Source: Paenibacillus antibioticophila (GTDB lineage: Bacteria; Bacillota; Bacilli; Paenibacillales; Paenibacillaceae). Taken from it: 64,000 nucleotides of DNA. Of the stretch, positions 7,752 through 16,751 are shown in pieces. How positions within the stretch are numbered: the stretch's first letter is position 1; each line of letters begins with the position of its first letter. Position numbers and translations under genes: made by a program. The stretch spans positions 392,815 to 456,814 of the forward strand of contig NZ_HG005141.1 of assembly GCF_000455265.1 (NCBI RefSeq). The letters are read 5' to 3'. A model generated the notes under the pieces. It was not told the DNA's origin. It ran no database searches and saw only the letters and a list, made by a program, of their open reading frames with translations.

Positions 7752-9254
7752 TTATTGTTGACTTGCGTACCAGTCGTTCACTTCCTTCTCTACATCCTGA
7801 CCGCCTGCGTCCCTCCATGCCTTCTGCAGATCGGCGATCGCATTGTCGGACACACCGTCCACGATCATTTTGATCAGGCCATCGTTGACGAGTGTATCCA
7901 GCTTGACGCTGTTCGCCGAGTATTTCGGCAAGTACGACGCGAAGGCGAGCGGGTCCATATGAATCTGATCCTGGGGAACCGAGTTGATGATCTTGTAGTT
8001 GTCGAACATCGGCTTGCTCTTCTGCAGGCGTGCCTGCCAGTACTGGACGAAGTTCGCTTCATCCATCCCGATGACGAAGTTGTTGGATTGGGCGCGATCA
8101 TCGAAGAATGCGGGATCGATCGGCATGTAATTGCCGTTCTCCATCGTATACGTCTCGCCCTCTTTGCCAATGAACAGTTCCTTGAACGTATTCGGATCCA
8201 GCATGGCATTAACCAGCTTAATCGCATCCTCCGGGTGTTTGGCTGATTTGGGGACGAACGTAATCTTATTAAAGCCGCCGATCTCGGTAAATCCGCTTTG
8301 TCCGTTAGGCCCCTTTAGAGGAGGTATGAATTGGTAGGTTGCGCCCGGCACGTTCTTTTGAAGCGCTTCGTCAAAACTGGGAATCGACGACCAGATGGAC
8401 AGATAGATACCGGCCCGGCCGCTGGTGAACTTCTCTGCGGCGGTAGCCGACTTGTTTGTAGCGAATTCCTTGTCTATCAATCCTTGGTCGTAAAGATTCC
8501 TGATAAAAGTTATATAGTCCTTGAGTCCAGGGTGATCGACAACGTTCACCAGCTTTCCGTCCACATCGGTCCATGATCCGAAGATCCCATAAGCACCCGT
8601 CAGGTTGTCCAGCAATCCGATGGCATCAATCGTCATCGGAATGTTGTTCGCGCCGTTTCCGCCCGGATCCTGGTCCTTAAACGCTTTCAAGACATCGACA
8701 AATTCGTCCAGCGTCGTTGGCATCTTCTTGCCGGCCTTCTCAAGCCAGTCGGTGCGGATCAATAAGCCGGAGCGAACGTAGGAGACGTTCAGCGTCGGAA
8801 TCCCGTAAATTTTCCCGTCGACCGTTACGCCCGCGAAGCTCTTCGGTGAGACAGCCTTCTTGATGTTTGGCCCGTATTGATCGATAAGCGGAGTCAAGTC
8901 CGTCAGTGCGCCATTCTGGGCGAAGTTGAAGTATACCTGCTTGTTCATGGCATCCACCAGATCATAATCCGAGTTGGAAGCCATGATTAGGTTCAGCTTG
9001 TCGTCCGGATTCTCCTGGGGCAGCATATCGTTCTGCAGCTTGTAGCCGGTCGCCTCCTCCAGGAATTGATTGACCGGATACGAGTTGTAATCGTCGGCCA
9101 TGTAATTACGCAGCAGTTTCAACGTCGGTTTGTCCTTTGCCGCAGCGTTCCCGCCTTCGTTATTGCCTCCTCCCCCGCCTCCGCATCCGGCCAGGAGAAC
9201 GGAGAAAACCAGCGGCAGCATGACAGCCGCAGCGAACCATTTTTTCCTCGACAT
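7752..9254 (-). CDS. Sugar ABC transporter substrate-binding lipoprotein (LplA/YtcQ type)
   Basis: A 500-residue lipoprotein: Lys-rich n-region MSRKKW, hydrophobic stretch, and lipobox LLAGC followed by Gly/Asn linker residues. The mature protein has the extracellular solute-binding family 1 form, with YLSIWSSIPSFDEAL and GFTEIGGFNKITFVPKSAKHPEDAIKLVN near residue 330. The length of about 500 is typical of Paenibacillus binding proteins for complex oligosaccharides. RBS TATGGAGGGGTTCAA. It lies 103 bp after the LplC-type permease in the same operon. No ATPase is encoded here, so a shared MsmX-type ATPase elsewhere is expected. Confidence 0.88.
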   Translation of the reverse strand: MSRKKWFAAAVMLPLVFSVLLAGCGGGGGGNNEGGNAAAKDKPTLKLLRNYMADDYNSYPVNQFLEEATGYKLQNDMLPQENPDDKLNLIMASNSDYDLVDAMNKQVYFNFAQNGALTDLTPLIDQYGPNIKKAVSPKSFAGVTVDGKIYGIPTLNVSYVRSGLLIRTDWLEKAGKKMPTTLDEFVDVLKAFKDQDPGGNGANNIPMTIDAIGLLDNLTGAYGIFGSWTDVDGKLVNVVDHPGLKDYITFIRNLYDQGLIDKEFATNKSATAAEKFTSGRAGIYLSIWSSIPSFDEALQKNVPGATYQFIPPLKGPNGQSGFTEIGGFNKITFVPKSAKHPEDAIKLVNAMLDPNTFKELFIGKEGETYTMENGNYMPIDPAFFDDRAQSNNFVIGMDEANFVQYWQARLQKSKPMFDNYKIINSVPQDQIHMDPLAFASYLPKYSANSVKLDTLVNDGLIKMIVDGVSDNAIADLQKAWRDAGGQDVEKEVNDWYASQQ

Positions 9255-9357
9255 TTGAACCCCTCCATATTGTAAGTAATTATAAATAACCCTTGCCGTT
9301 CCGGGAATGAGGTCAGCCCGCCAAGAGATTATTCCGTCTTCGAGCCGCTAAGGCCGA

Positions 9358-10242
9358 TTATCCTTTGACAGAGCCGATGAGAATCCCTTTGATAAAGTGC
9401 TTTTGCAGGAACGGATAAACGAGCAGAATCGGGATCGTTGATACGATGATTGTTGCGTTGCGAATGCCTTCGGGCGACACATTCAGCAGCAAGTCGTTGT
9501 CTTGGTTCAGCAGGTTCTCATTCGATGCTTGAAGCACGACATCCCGCATGTAAAGCTGCAGCGGCTTCAAGGCCGGATCATTCAAATATAACATGGGATG
9601 GAACCAGTCGCCCCAGAAGGAGACGGCATAGAACAAGCTGATTGTGGCGAACACAGGCGCCGAGAGCGGAATGATGATGCGCAGTACAATGCGAAGGTTG
9701 CTGGCGCCGTCCAGCTTGGCCGATTCTTCAAGGCTCTCCGGCAGACTTTCGTAGTAATTTTTCATCAGCAACAGATTAAAGACATTGATCAGCGCCGGCA
9801 GCACGAGCGACATCAGATTGTTCATCAATCCTAAGTTTTTAATAAGCAGGTAATTAGGGACGAGTCCTCCATTGAACAACATCGTGAAGATGTATAGCAG
9901 CAGTACAAACTTGATGCCCGGCAAATGCTTCTTTGATAAAGGATAAGCGGAGACCGCCGTCATGACGACCGAAGCCAACGTACCGACGACGGTCAGGGAG
10001 ACCGAGATCAGAAACCCTCGCTGGAACATGTTGTCGTCGATGACGAATCCGATGTTCTTCAGGTTGAAGTCGATCGGCCAGAGCCCGACCTTCCCGGAGA
10101 CAATCGCCCAGTTAGCGCTGAGCGATTTGGCCAGCACATTTACGAACGGAAAGAGGCAAAGAATGCCGGTGCCGGCCAAGATGACGTAGACGATCGATAC
10201 ATAGATTACTTCGGAAAAGGGCCGGCTGCGCGATTGGGTCAT
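9358..10242 (-). CDS. Carbohydrate ABC transporter permease (LplC/YtcP type)
   Basis: A binding-protein-dependent permease with about six membrane helices. The EAA loop reads ESLEESAKLDGASNLRIVLRIIIPLSAP. The C-terminus KHFIKGILIGSVKG is the hallmark tail of the CUT1 LplC/YtcP subfamily. The start at 10242 (MTQSRSRP) is preferred because it follows GAGGAGGTGAAAAAAAG; an upstream GTG-type start at 10266 would overlap the previous gene. It pairs with the permease ending at 10263 to form the heterodimeric channel. Confidence 0.88.
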   Translation of the reverse strand: MTQSRSRPFSEVIYVSIVYVILAGTGILCLFPFVNVLAKSLSANWAIVSGKVGLWPIDFNLKNIGFVIDDNMFQRGFLISVSLTVVGTLASVVMTAVSAYPLSKKHLPGIKFVLLLYIFTMLFNGGLVPNYLLIKNLGLMNNLMSLVLPALINVFNLLLMKNYYESLPESLEESAKLDGASNLRIVLRIIIPLSAPVFATISLFYAVSFWGDWFHPMLYLNDPALKPLQLYMRDVVLQASNENLLNQDNDLLLNVSPEGIRNATIIVSTIPILLVYPFLQKHFIKGILIGSVKG

Positions 10243-10262
10243 CTTTTTTTCACCTCCTCTCG

Positions 10263-11177
10263 TCACCAGATGCTCTTGCCTGTGATCCGCTTAGACAGCT
10301 GATTGCCGCCGATGACCAGGATGAAGCCGATCACCGACTCGAACAACCCGACCGCGGTGGAGAAGCTGTATTCCATGGAAGTCAACCCCATTCGGTAAAT
10401 GTAAGTGCCGATGACGTCCCCCGTTTCGTATACAGTTGGGTTATACATCAGCAGGATTTGCTCGGTTCCCGCTTCCAGCACGCCGCCGATGCGAAGGATG
10501 AGCATAAGGACGATCGTCGTAGAGATGCCGGGCAGCGTGATGTGGAGCATCTGACGCACGCGGCTGGCGCCGTCGAGCCTGGCCGCCTCGTACAGCTCTG
10601 GATCGAGACCGGCAATGGCTGCGATGAAGATGATGGCGTTCCATCCTGTTTCCTTCCACCCTGCCGTAGCGACGAGAACACTGCGAAAATAATGATTGTC
10701 CATGAAGAAGTTCACCGGCTCTCCGCCGAACCAGCCGATGATACTATTGACGATCCCGGTGGACGGTGACAGGATGTTGACGAACAGCCCCGCGATTACG
10801 ACCCAGGACAGGAAATGCGGCAGATAGATAATCGTCTGAATCGACCGTTTGAACCACATTCTGCCGACTTCGTTCAGTAGCACCGCGATGATGATCGGGA
10901 TCGGGAACAGGAAGACGATTTTGTACAAGCTGATGAGCAGCGTATTTGCCATAATGAGGCCAAAATCCGCGGAATGAAACAAGCGCTCGAATTGCTGAAG
11001 ACCGACCCACTCGCTTCCCCCGATACCCTTGAAGATGTTGAAATTCTGGAAGGCGATGACTAGGCCGTAGATCGGTGTGTATTTGAAAATCACCAAAAAA
11101 ACGAGGCCCGGTATTAACAGCAGATATAAATCATAATTGCGACGAATCTGGGAAAGCCAGTCCGCTCGGCCTTTCAT
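10263..11177 (-). CDS. Carbohydrate ABC transporter permease (LplB/YteP type)
   Basis: A 304-residue integral membrane protein: cytosolic N-terminus, LLLIPGLVFLVIFKYTPIYGLVIAFQNF (first helix and the family's TPIYG signature), and EAA loop PELYEAARLDGASRVRQMLHITLPGI. It is the first gene of the transporter operon. The RBS GGAGGAGGAGAGGG precedes the ATG at 11177. A terminator separates it from the two-component system, so it probably has its own regulated promoter in 11178-11300. Confidence 0.88.
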   Translation of the reverse strand: MKGRADWLSQIRRNYDLYLLLIPGLVFLVIFKYTPIYGLVIAFQNFNIFKGIGGSEWVGLQQFERLFHSADFGLIMANTLLISLYKIVFLFPIPIIIAVLLNEVGRMWFKRSIQTIIYLPHFLSWVVIAGLFVNILSPSTGIVNSIIGWFGGEPVNFFMDNHYFRSVLVATAGWKETGWNAIIFIAAIAGLDPELYEAARLDGASRVRQMLHITLPGISTTIVLMLILRIGGVLEAGTEQILLMYNPTVYETGDVIGTYIYRMGLTSMEYSFSTAVGLFESVIGFILVIGGNQLSKRITGKSIW

Positions 11178-11201
11178 CCCTCTCCTCCTCCTTTCCGATG
11201 C

Positions 11202-11216
11202 AGGTTACGCTTTCAT
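11202..11216 (-). promoter_or_regulatory. Weak cre-like site before the sugar transporter operon
   Basis: On the minus strand ATGAAAGCGTAACCT resembles the CcpA operator core (WTGNAARCGNWWWCA) for the left half but deviates in the right half. It lies 25 bp upstream of the permease start, next to an AT-rich stretch. Catabolite control would make sense for a sugar operon, but the match is partial. Confidence 0.22.
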
Positions 11217-11299
11217 TTTAGCCGAACGAAATTACGGCGCGTGAGGTACAGCATTCAGCTGCGCTGGTCGAATCTTCAGGTATCACCCGCGGCATACAA

Positions 11300-11336
11300 C
11301 AAAAAAACGCCCTCCCCGAGTGAGTACTCGGAGAGA
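11300..11336 (-). terminator. Terminator after the histidine kinase gene
   Basis: On the minus strand CTCCGAGTACTCACTCGGGGAG forms a hairpin followed by GGCGTTTTTTTG. It lies immediately downstream of the kinase stop and upstream of the permease operon, separating the regulatory from the transport unit. Confidence 0.75.
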
Positions 11337-11346
11337 ACGGATCAAA

Positions 11347-13161
11347 TCACTGAACTCTATGCGGCGGTGGTGGCCCGTCCGGAAACGTCAGGCTGACCGT
11401 CGTTCCTTCGCCAGGCATGGACGTAACGTTCAAGCAACCTGCACCTCCGCTATACAGACGCAGCCGTTCCCAGACATTGTACAATCCGTAGCTGGACGTC
11501 GAGGTCGGCAGCGACGAGAAGCTTGCGAACAGTTCACGCACCTTATCCTCGCTCATGCCCGTGCCGTTGTCGGCGACGCGGATGACGAAGCCGCCTCCCT
11601 GCTCGAAGACTTCCAGCCGGATGCAGCCTTGATGGCCGTCCTCGTTCTGTATACCATGTAAAATCGCGTTCTCGATGATCGGCTGCACGATCAGCTTCGG
11701 CAGTAATCGTCCGGCCAGCGAATCAGGATACACCAGCTCGTATTCGAAACTGTGGAACCGCTGCGTCTGGATCTCGAGATATGCCTTCGCGAGGTTCATT
11801 TCTTCCTCCAGCGTGACGATATCCTTGCCTTTGCTCAGGCTCAGCCGGAAATACTGCGCAAGCATTTGCAGCATCCGGCTGATATCCTTTGCCCCTTTAG
11901 TCAGCGCCATCCAGTTGATCGTATCGAGCGCATTATAGAGGAAGTGGGGGTTGATTTGCGCCTGCAGCACCCGCATCTGCGCTTCCTTCTCCTTTTCCTT
12001 TGTCCGATAGTTGTCCTCCAGCAGTTGCTGCAGCGTGCTCAGCATGTGCGTCACGCTTTTCTCCAACTGAATAACCACGCCGCGGCGCCTTGGAAGTCCC
12101 TCCTCGATCACCGCCGCGCCCCGCTCCTTCAGCTGTTCGGTGATGTGCCGCAGTCTCGCGATCATGCTGCGGTTGACGTTCGCAAATACGAGGAACGCGC
12201 CCAAGATGACCAGCAGCATCAGAGACAAACTCAGAACAATGGAAAAGCCGACGTTGAAGTCAGCATTCGTCCGGTTGATCAGGCGAACGGGCAACAGCGA
12301 GACGACCTTCCATCCGTTCTCATCCAACGTGTCGAAAATCATATAATAAGCCTCGTCGCCGATCGTCATGCGCCGAATGCCCGAAGCCTGATCCCGCACC
12401 GCGTTGAACATATCCGGCTGCAGCAGCCGCGTGCCGATCAGATCCTCCTGCGTCTGGGATATAATGAAGCCGTCGCCATCGACGACATACATCGTGCGAT
12501 TCGACTCCTGATACTCCGCCTGCGCGAGAATGGCCGACAGGTTGGCCTCCGGTACGTCCAGCTCCAGAATGCCGACAATTCGAGCGTAATTGCCAGGATC
12601 CCGGATGATGCGGGCGGAGGAGACAATCCGAACCGAGCCCGGCGATCCGAGGTAGGAGACTGTTCGCGTGGGAATCCAGTACACGCCGCCATTGCTCCTC
12701 ATCACCTGCCCGTACCATGGCTCCTCCTTGGCTTCGTCGAGGCTAAAAAAGTTGACGTGCTCGCGAGCGTACATTTTATCGGGATTAACATACAGCTTGA
12801 TCTTGCGAATGTCATTGCCCTGCAGGCTGCGAACCAGATTGCCCAGTTTGGCCTCCTCCTGAACCTGGCTGTAATGCGTGCCTGCCAGCGGATCGCCAGC
12901 CAACGGGTCGTACAGATCCGTGTTCAAGATCAGCGCGTCGGAAATCTCGTCGACTTTGGACAAGCGGTAATCTAAGTTGATCTTAACCTGACGGATCGAA
13001 TTCAGAATAGACACCGTAACTTGCCGCTCAAAAATGTCCTCGGACCGTTGGAAGTAGTAATGCAACAGCACGCCGGCCGGCAGTAATACAATAAGCAAAT
13101 AGAGGATAATTGTCCTTCTGCACTCCGCCCACAGCAGACGGAATTTGCGAACCACGCCCAT
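11347..13161 (-). CDS. Sensor histidine kinase, YesM-like
   Basis: A 604-residue membrane kinase: TM1 near residues 17-35 (RTIILYLLIVLLPAGVLLHY), a long extracellular Cache-type sensor (about 36-280), TM2 near 300-320, then HAMP. The phosphoacceptor motif is INPHFLYNALDTINWMA, the compact His_kinase domain of the LytS/YesM class. The ATPase has IENAILHGI (N box), ADNGTGM (G1) and SYGLYNVWERLRL. It pairs with the AraC-type response regulator; an SGNH hydrolase gene lies between them. Such kinases sense extracellular oligosaccharides, often through the binding protein, and switch on the linked transporter operon. Confidence 0.9.
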   Translation of the reverse strand: MGVVRKFRLLWAECRRTIILYLLIVLLPAGVLLHYYFQRSEDIFERQVTVSILNSIRQVKINLDYRLSKVDEISDALILNTDLYDPLAGDPLAGTHYSQVQEEAKLGNLVRSLQGNDIRKIKLYVNPDKMYAREHVNFFSLDEAKEEPWYGQVMRSNGGVYWIPTRTVSYLGSPGSVRIVSSARIIRDPGNYARIVGILELDVPEANLSAILAQAEYQESNRTMYVVDGDGFIISQTQEDLIGTRLLQPDMFNAVRDQASGIRRMTIGDEAYYMIFDTLDENGWKVVSLLPVRLINRTNADFNVGFSIVLSLSLMLLVILGAFLVFANVNRSMIARLRHITEQLKERGAAVIEEGLPRRRGVVIQLEKSVTHMLSTLQQLLEDNYRTKEKEKEAQMRVLQAQINPHFLYNALDTINWMALTKGAKDISRMLQMLAQYFRLSLSKGKDIVTLEEEMNLAKAYLEIQTQRFHSFEYELVYPDSLAGRLLPKLIVQPIIENAILHGIQNEDGHQGCIRLEVFEQGGGFVIRVADNGTGMSEDKVRELFASFSSLPTSTSSYGLYNVWERLRLYSGGAGCLNVTSMPGEGTTVSLTFPDGPPPPHRVQ

Positions 13162-13188
13162 CGCTGGTGCACCGCCTCTCTTCCGATA

Positions 13189-13815
13189 TCAGAGCGCCGC
13201 AAGGAATGGGATGGCCAGATCGGCGATCCGCCGGTGGCCCGCCTCGTTTGGGTGCAGCCGATCGCTTGTCAGCACGTCCAGCGTCAGCTTATTGAAACCG
13301 CTTTGTGCGTGTAAATCCAGTACGGGCAAAGCGTATGCTTTCCCGAGCAGGACAACAGCCGCCGCGTATTCCGCCAGCAAGGCACCTTGGCCATTGCGCC
13401 GCTCGCCGTCAAAGCCATCCTTGTCCCGCTGCAGCGGTGTCCAGAGATTCAGACGGCATAAAGGATTGCGCGCTAGTAAACCTTCGACAAGCGTCTGATA
13501 GGCGCCGCAAAAGGTACGGATATCAAAGGGCGCCTGACCGACCGGGCGAAGGTCGCCGAGAGGCATACCGAGACGGTAATCGTTCGTGCCTGCGAAGACG
13601 GTGACACAGTCGTAGGTCTCTTCGAGGCGCTCGCCCATGTAAACCGTCGCCCCTTCGTCCCTGTCGCTGCCCGCCGTCATCGGACAGCCGCTCTGGCCAT
13701 AATTGCCGACTCGCTCGAATGCAAGCGCTTGCGAAACTAGCGGCTGATAGCCGTTTGCAGCAGTAATACTATCGCCGAGCGTCGCCCAGCTTTTGCCCCG
13801 CCAACGTTCTCTCAT
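13189..13815 (-). CDS. SGNH/GDSL-type hydrolase
   Basis: Block I is SWATLGDSITAANGYQ (Ser nucleophile in GDSI), block II YGQSGCPM (Gly), block III VFAGTNDYRLGMP (Asn), and block V DRLHPNEAGHRRIADL (Asp-x-x-His). All four catalytic SGNH elements are intact. The protein is about 208 residues with no signal peptide, so a cytosolic esterase, perhaps removing acetyl groups from imported oligosaccharides, is inferred. The start at 13815 has GGAGGTAATGATC upstream; a start at 13821 would leave no spacing. It overlaps or abuts the response regulator stop and precedes the kinase, splitting the two-component pair. Confidence 0.82.
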   Translation of the reverse strand: MRERWRGKSWATLGDSITAANGYQPLVSQALAFERVGNYGQSGCPMTAGSDRDEGATVYMGERLEETYDCVTVFAGTNDYRLGMPLGDLRPVGQAPFDIRTFCGAYQTLVEGLLARNPLCRLNLWTPLQRDKDGFDGERRNGQGALLAEYAAAVVLLGKAYALPVLDLHAQSGFNKLTLDVLTSDRLHPNEAGHRRIADLAIPFLAAL

Positions 13816-13820
13816 GATCA

Positions 13821-15452
13821 TTACCTCCGATGAATGTCCCTGTATTCACTTGGCGTCATGCCGGTGTATTTGCGAAATTGCTTCGTGAAATAGCTTGGTT
13901 CTACATAGCCGATGGCCTGACTGATGTCCGCTAGCTTCTTGTCCGACTCCTTGAGCAGCTCCTTCGCCTTCTCCATCCGGACTCTCGTGATATATTCGTT
14001 GATGGTCTCCCCCGTCTCCTGCTTGAAGAGCAGACAGATATACGTTTTGGCCAGATAAACCCGCTGTGCGATATCCGAAATCGTCAAGTTCTCCGCATAA
14101 CGCTCGCCGATGATTCGTATGATCTTCCCGATGACGTCGTCATGGGCCTTCTTGAACGACTTTGTCTCTACCTGGCGGCAGATCGAAAACAAATAATGCT
14201 TTATATGACGGCTCATCTCGTCCAGCGTCTCCAACTTAAGCAGTTGCTCCCACACTTCGGATTCTTCGCCGTTCTGGAGGCCGGTGCGAAGGCCGAATTC
14301 GGACAGAAATTGTGAGGCGACGAGCAGCACCTGCAAGCAGATCCGCTGACAATCCTTATAGCCGATCCCGCGGCTGAGGATCAGTTCTCGAAATATCGCC
14401 TCCAGCAACTGCTCGATCTGTTCCGCGTCGCCTGTCTTGAGCACGGACGCGATCGCCGCCAGCAACTCGTTGATGCGCCGGTAGTCCACGTCCTTGCTGG
14501 CCGCCATTGCGTCATACATGACTGCCTGGTTCCGGCCGAGGAATAACTTGCGTTCGATCGCTTCCGCGGCCGTCTGGTAGCTTTCAGTCAATTGGCCCAG
14601 GTGCGCGGCGCTGCCGCCGATGCCGATCGTCAGGTTAATCTCCACCAGCCGTTTTAGGAACCCGTGCAGGCTGCTCGTCAATTCCTCGACGAACGGAAGG
14701 AGGATATCTTCTCCCAACGTCTCCGGTAAAGCGATGATGAGCACGTATTCGCCGCGGCGATTTTCGAAGGCATAGCCCGACGTCCGCTGATCGACCAGTT
14801 CCTGGCAAATGTTCTGGATCGCAAACGAGATCAGTTGCGTGTTCTGCTCCGACATCGCTTCGAACACGGTAATTGCGTTGTCGATACGGATGATGAGCGC
14901 GCAATAAGAAGCGTCGTATGACAGCCGCAGTTCCAGGAAGTCGATTCGCCTCTCGATCTGGGCGCGATCCGGATTACCGTCCCGGATCAGTTGGATCAGG
15001 AACTTCTCTTTCAACAGCGGGATGCTCTGTTGCAGCTTGGTGCTCATCCGCTGCAGCAGGTCATTGGCTCTCTCTTCGCGCTTGGACATGTCCATGATTT
15101 TCTCGACGACGGCCGTCAGTTCATCCAGGTTGACCGGTTTCAGGATGTAATCCACTGCGTCCATCTTTATTGCCGACTTTAGGTAAGCGATGTCGTCGTA
15201 GCCGCTGATATAGACGATCTTGATTTCGGGCATGACCTCCCTCAGCCGTCTGACCATTTCGATGCCATCCATCCCGGGCATCTTGACGTCCGTTAGCACG
15301 ATATCAGGCCGGCAGCTTTGGGCCAGCGCCAATCCCTTCATCCCGTTCTCGGCCTCGCCGATAACTTCAATACCGTATTCAAGCCAGTTGATGCACACTT
15401 TAAGCCCGTTACGGGTCGAATATTCATCGTCGACGATGATCAACTTGTACAT
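13821..15452 (-). CDS. Response regulator with AraC-type output domain, YesN-like
   Basis: The receiver begins at MYKLIIVDDEYSTRNG and carries the phosphoacceptor Asp in DIVLTDVKMPGMDG and the conserved Lys in DYILKPVN. A middle region of about 270 residues is followed by a C-terminal double helix-turn-helix (LTISDIAQRVYLAKTYICLLFKQ and KLADISQAIGYVEPSYFTKQFRKYTGMTPSEYR). The start at 15452 follows GGGAGGGGTTC; the frame is open further upstream but lacks a ribosome site. It is the first gene of the regulatory unit and is expected to activate the transporter/GH130 operon. Confidence 0.9.
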   Translation of the reverse strand: MYKLIIVDDEYSTRNGLKVCINWLEYGIEVIGEAENGMKGLALAQSCRPDIVLTDVKMPGMDGIEMVRRLREVMPEIKIVYISGYDDIAYLKSAIKMDAVDYILKPVNLDELTAVVEKIMDMSKREERANDLLQRMSTKLQQSIPLLKEKFLIQLIRDGNPDRAQIERRIDFLELRLSYDASYCALIIRIDNAITVFEAMSEQNTQLISFAIQNICQELVDQRTSGYAFENRRGEYVLIIALPETLGEDILLPFVEELTSSLHGFLKRLVEINLTIGIGGSAAHLGQLTESYQTAAEAIERKLFLGRNQAVMYDAMAASKDVDYRRINELLAAIASVLKTGDAEQIEQLLEAIFRELILSRGIGYKDCQRICLQVLLVASQFLSEFGLRTGLQNGEESEVWEQLLKLETLDEMSRHIKHYLFSICRQVETKSFKKAHDDVIGKIIRIIGERYAENLTISDIAQRVYLAKTYICLLFKQETGETINEYITRVRMEKAKELLKESDKKLADISQAIGYVEPSYFTKQFRKYTGMTPSEYRDIHRR

Positions 15453-15547
15453 GAATGGAACCCCTCCCGGAAAGCGAGGTCTTTTCTCCATTATAAACGG
15501 AGGGCACTGATACAATCGTCCTCATTTATAGTCGGATATTCAGTAAA

Positions 15548-15784
15548 GTGCAGTTAGATTCGCAAAAACTCAGCCCTTCTGAAAAAAACAGACTTTTAGC
15601 TGTAGGTGGTACACTTAAACCTGTGAAATTTGGAAATGATGAGGTTTTAGTTGTATGTTCTACAATTCATCGACAAGGTGATCCAGCAATCAGTCAGAAT
15701 AGGCTTAATGAGCTGAAGCAACCACCAGGAAACAGGGGGTTATCCCCCACAAGAGCAAACCACCCGCCCAACGGGTGGTTATGA
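15548..15784 (+). other. Unrecognised short reading frame in a 340-bp gap, with two hairpins
   Basis: Between the response regulator and the CPBP gene a GTG-initiated frame of 78 codons is open, but it lacks a convincing ribosome site and I recognise no family. Near its end are a GGGGG-TTAT-CCCCC hairpin (15735-15748) and AACCACCCG-CCCAA-CGGGTGGTT (15758-15780). The latter resembles the hairpin beside the IS200 relic at 5008. It may be the tail of a decayed insertion element. The second hairpin could also terminate the CPBP gene on the minus strand. Confidence 0.3.
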
Positions 15785-15793
15785 TTTTTCAGC

Positions 15794-16405
15794 TTAGAAA
15801 ATCAAAAACATGGCCATTAAGGCCGAGAACGTATTGGCAATGCCATGAATCAGCCAGCTCGGGAGAATCGATCCATTCGCCTTCTTTTCATTGATCAGCC
15901 CCATAAACCAGCCGACAGCTCCTGTAAATATAATGATCAACAAAGCCGTAAAGGCGCCAGTGATTGCAAAAAACATGACTCCGTGCAATAATCCGAACAA
16001 TAGACTCTGAATCGCATTTCCGATGGGAAATCCTAGCTTTGCCGAGCATCTTTTTAACAAAAAGCCCCGGAAAATAATCTCCTCCGGCAGCGCCGTATTA
16101 AAAAATGCATATACCAATGCGGCAGGCAAGGCGGCGATTCCCAGACCGTTAAACTCCGAGGCAGCCGTGTCCGATCCCGATACCAAGGGAAGGATCAACA
16201 GCGACAGCAGGAGAAACCCTACAATCACCGCCCCCATCCATACATACAGGCCCTTGCCTTTGGCTTCTCCGATTTTCTTCAAGCCGATCCAGTTCCAGAA
16301 GGAGGTTTGCCTTCTCGATGATACAGCCCACCAAATCAATGGAATGGCGGCAAAAAGAAGGATTTGCAGAATACTGCTAATGAGTTTATTCACTAATAAT
16401 TCCAC
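15794..16405 (-). CDS. CPBP family intramembrane metalloprotease (Abi/CAAX type)
   Basis: A multi-pass membrane protein with the CPBP motifs LPEEIIFRGFLLKR (motif 1: EE...R) and FGLLHGVMFF (motif 2 His), plus a late His in LIHGIANTF. The family cleaves prenylated or other membrane substrates; bacterial roles include bacteriocin self-immunity. The GTG at 16405 is preferred because it has AAAAAAGGACGGG upstream. An ATG at 16462 extends the frame but has no ribosome site and overlaps the upstream relic. The gene overlaps the end of that relic (16386-16751), suggesting they were once translationally coupled. Confidence 0.8.
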   Translation of the reverse strand: MELLVNKLISSILQILLFAAIPLIWWAVSSRRQTSFWNWIGLKKIGEAKGKGLYVWMGAVIVGFLLLSLLILPLVSGSDTAASEFNGLGIAALPAALVYAFFNTALPEEIIFRGFLLKRCSAKLGFPIGNAIQSLLFGLLHGVMFFAITGAFTALLIIIFTGAVGWFMGLINEKKANGSILPSWLIHGIANTFSALMAMFLIF

Positions 16406-16751
16406 GCGTTCCCGTCCTTTTTTCCAAAATAAAATAAAAATGTACATAGAAAATATGATCATCAGCCATTAAGGAGGGTTCATTTTTGCTTAAATTTCTT
16501 CTAACATTTTCCATAGATTCATTTCTATTTATAGCTATCTTCTGAATCATTTCATCGTATGTCAATTCTTCAGCCCATAATCCATCCTCTAAATAAACAG
16601 GTCCATCGCTCTCAAATATCTTATCAAAATCGCTTTTTTGCAGTTCGATTTCCCCATATTCCGTATAATTGGAAACGTTATGCGCAATTTTCTCAACTGC
16701 AGTTGCAAATTCATCACTACCCTTTACAGATACGCCTATTATACCACTAAA
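16386..16751 (-). pseudogene. Orphan 3' coding fragment of unknown family upstream of the CPBP gene
   Basis: On the minus strand an open frame of about 121 codons runs from a TGA-bounded 5' end to TAA at 16386. It reads as protein-like sequence (GIIGVSVKGSDEFATAVEKI ... EDGLWAEELTYDEM ... MADDHIFYVHF) but has no start codon with a ribosome site near its 5' end. It abuts an Erm-like fragment in another frame. It looks like the C-terminal part of a gene whose beginning was lost. I do not recognise the family. Its codon use is more AT-rich than that of its neighbours. Confidence 0.5.

Noticed and set aside
11752-12975. 407-codon plus-strand frame opposite the histidine kinase
   Set aside because: His/Gln/Arg/Leu-rich shadow translation without motifs; the kinase on the other strand is complete.
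16460-16560. Short plus-strand frame after AAGGAGGGTTCATTT near 16471
   Set aside because: Only about 19 codons from a TTG before a stop, lying antisense to the coding relic. The AAGGAGG is most likely the complement of Pro-Ser codons.
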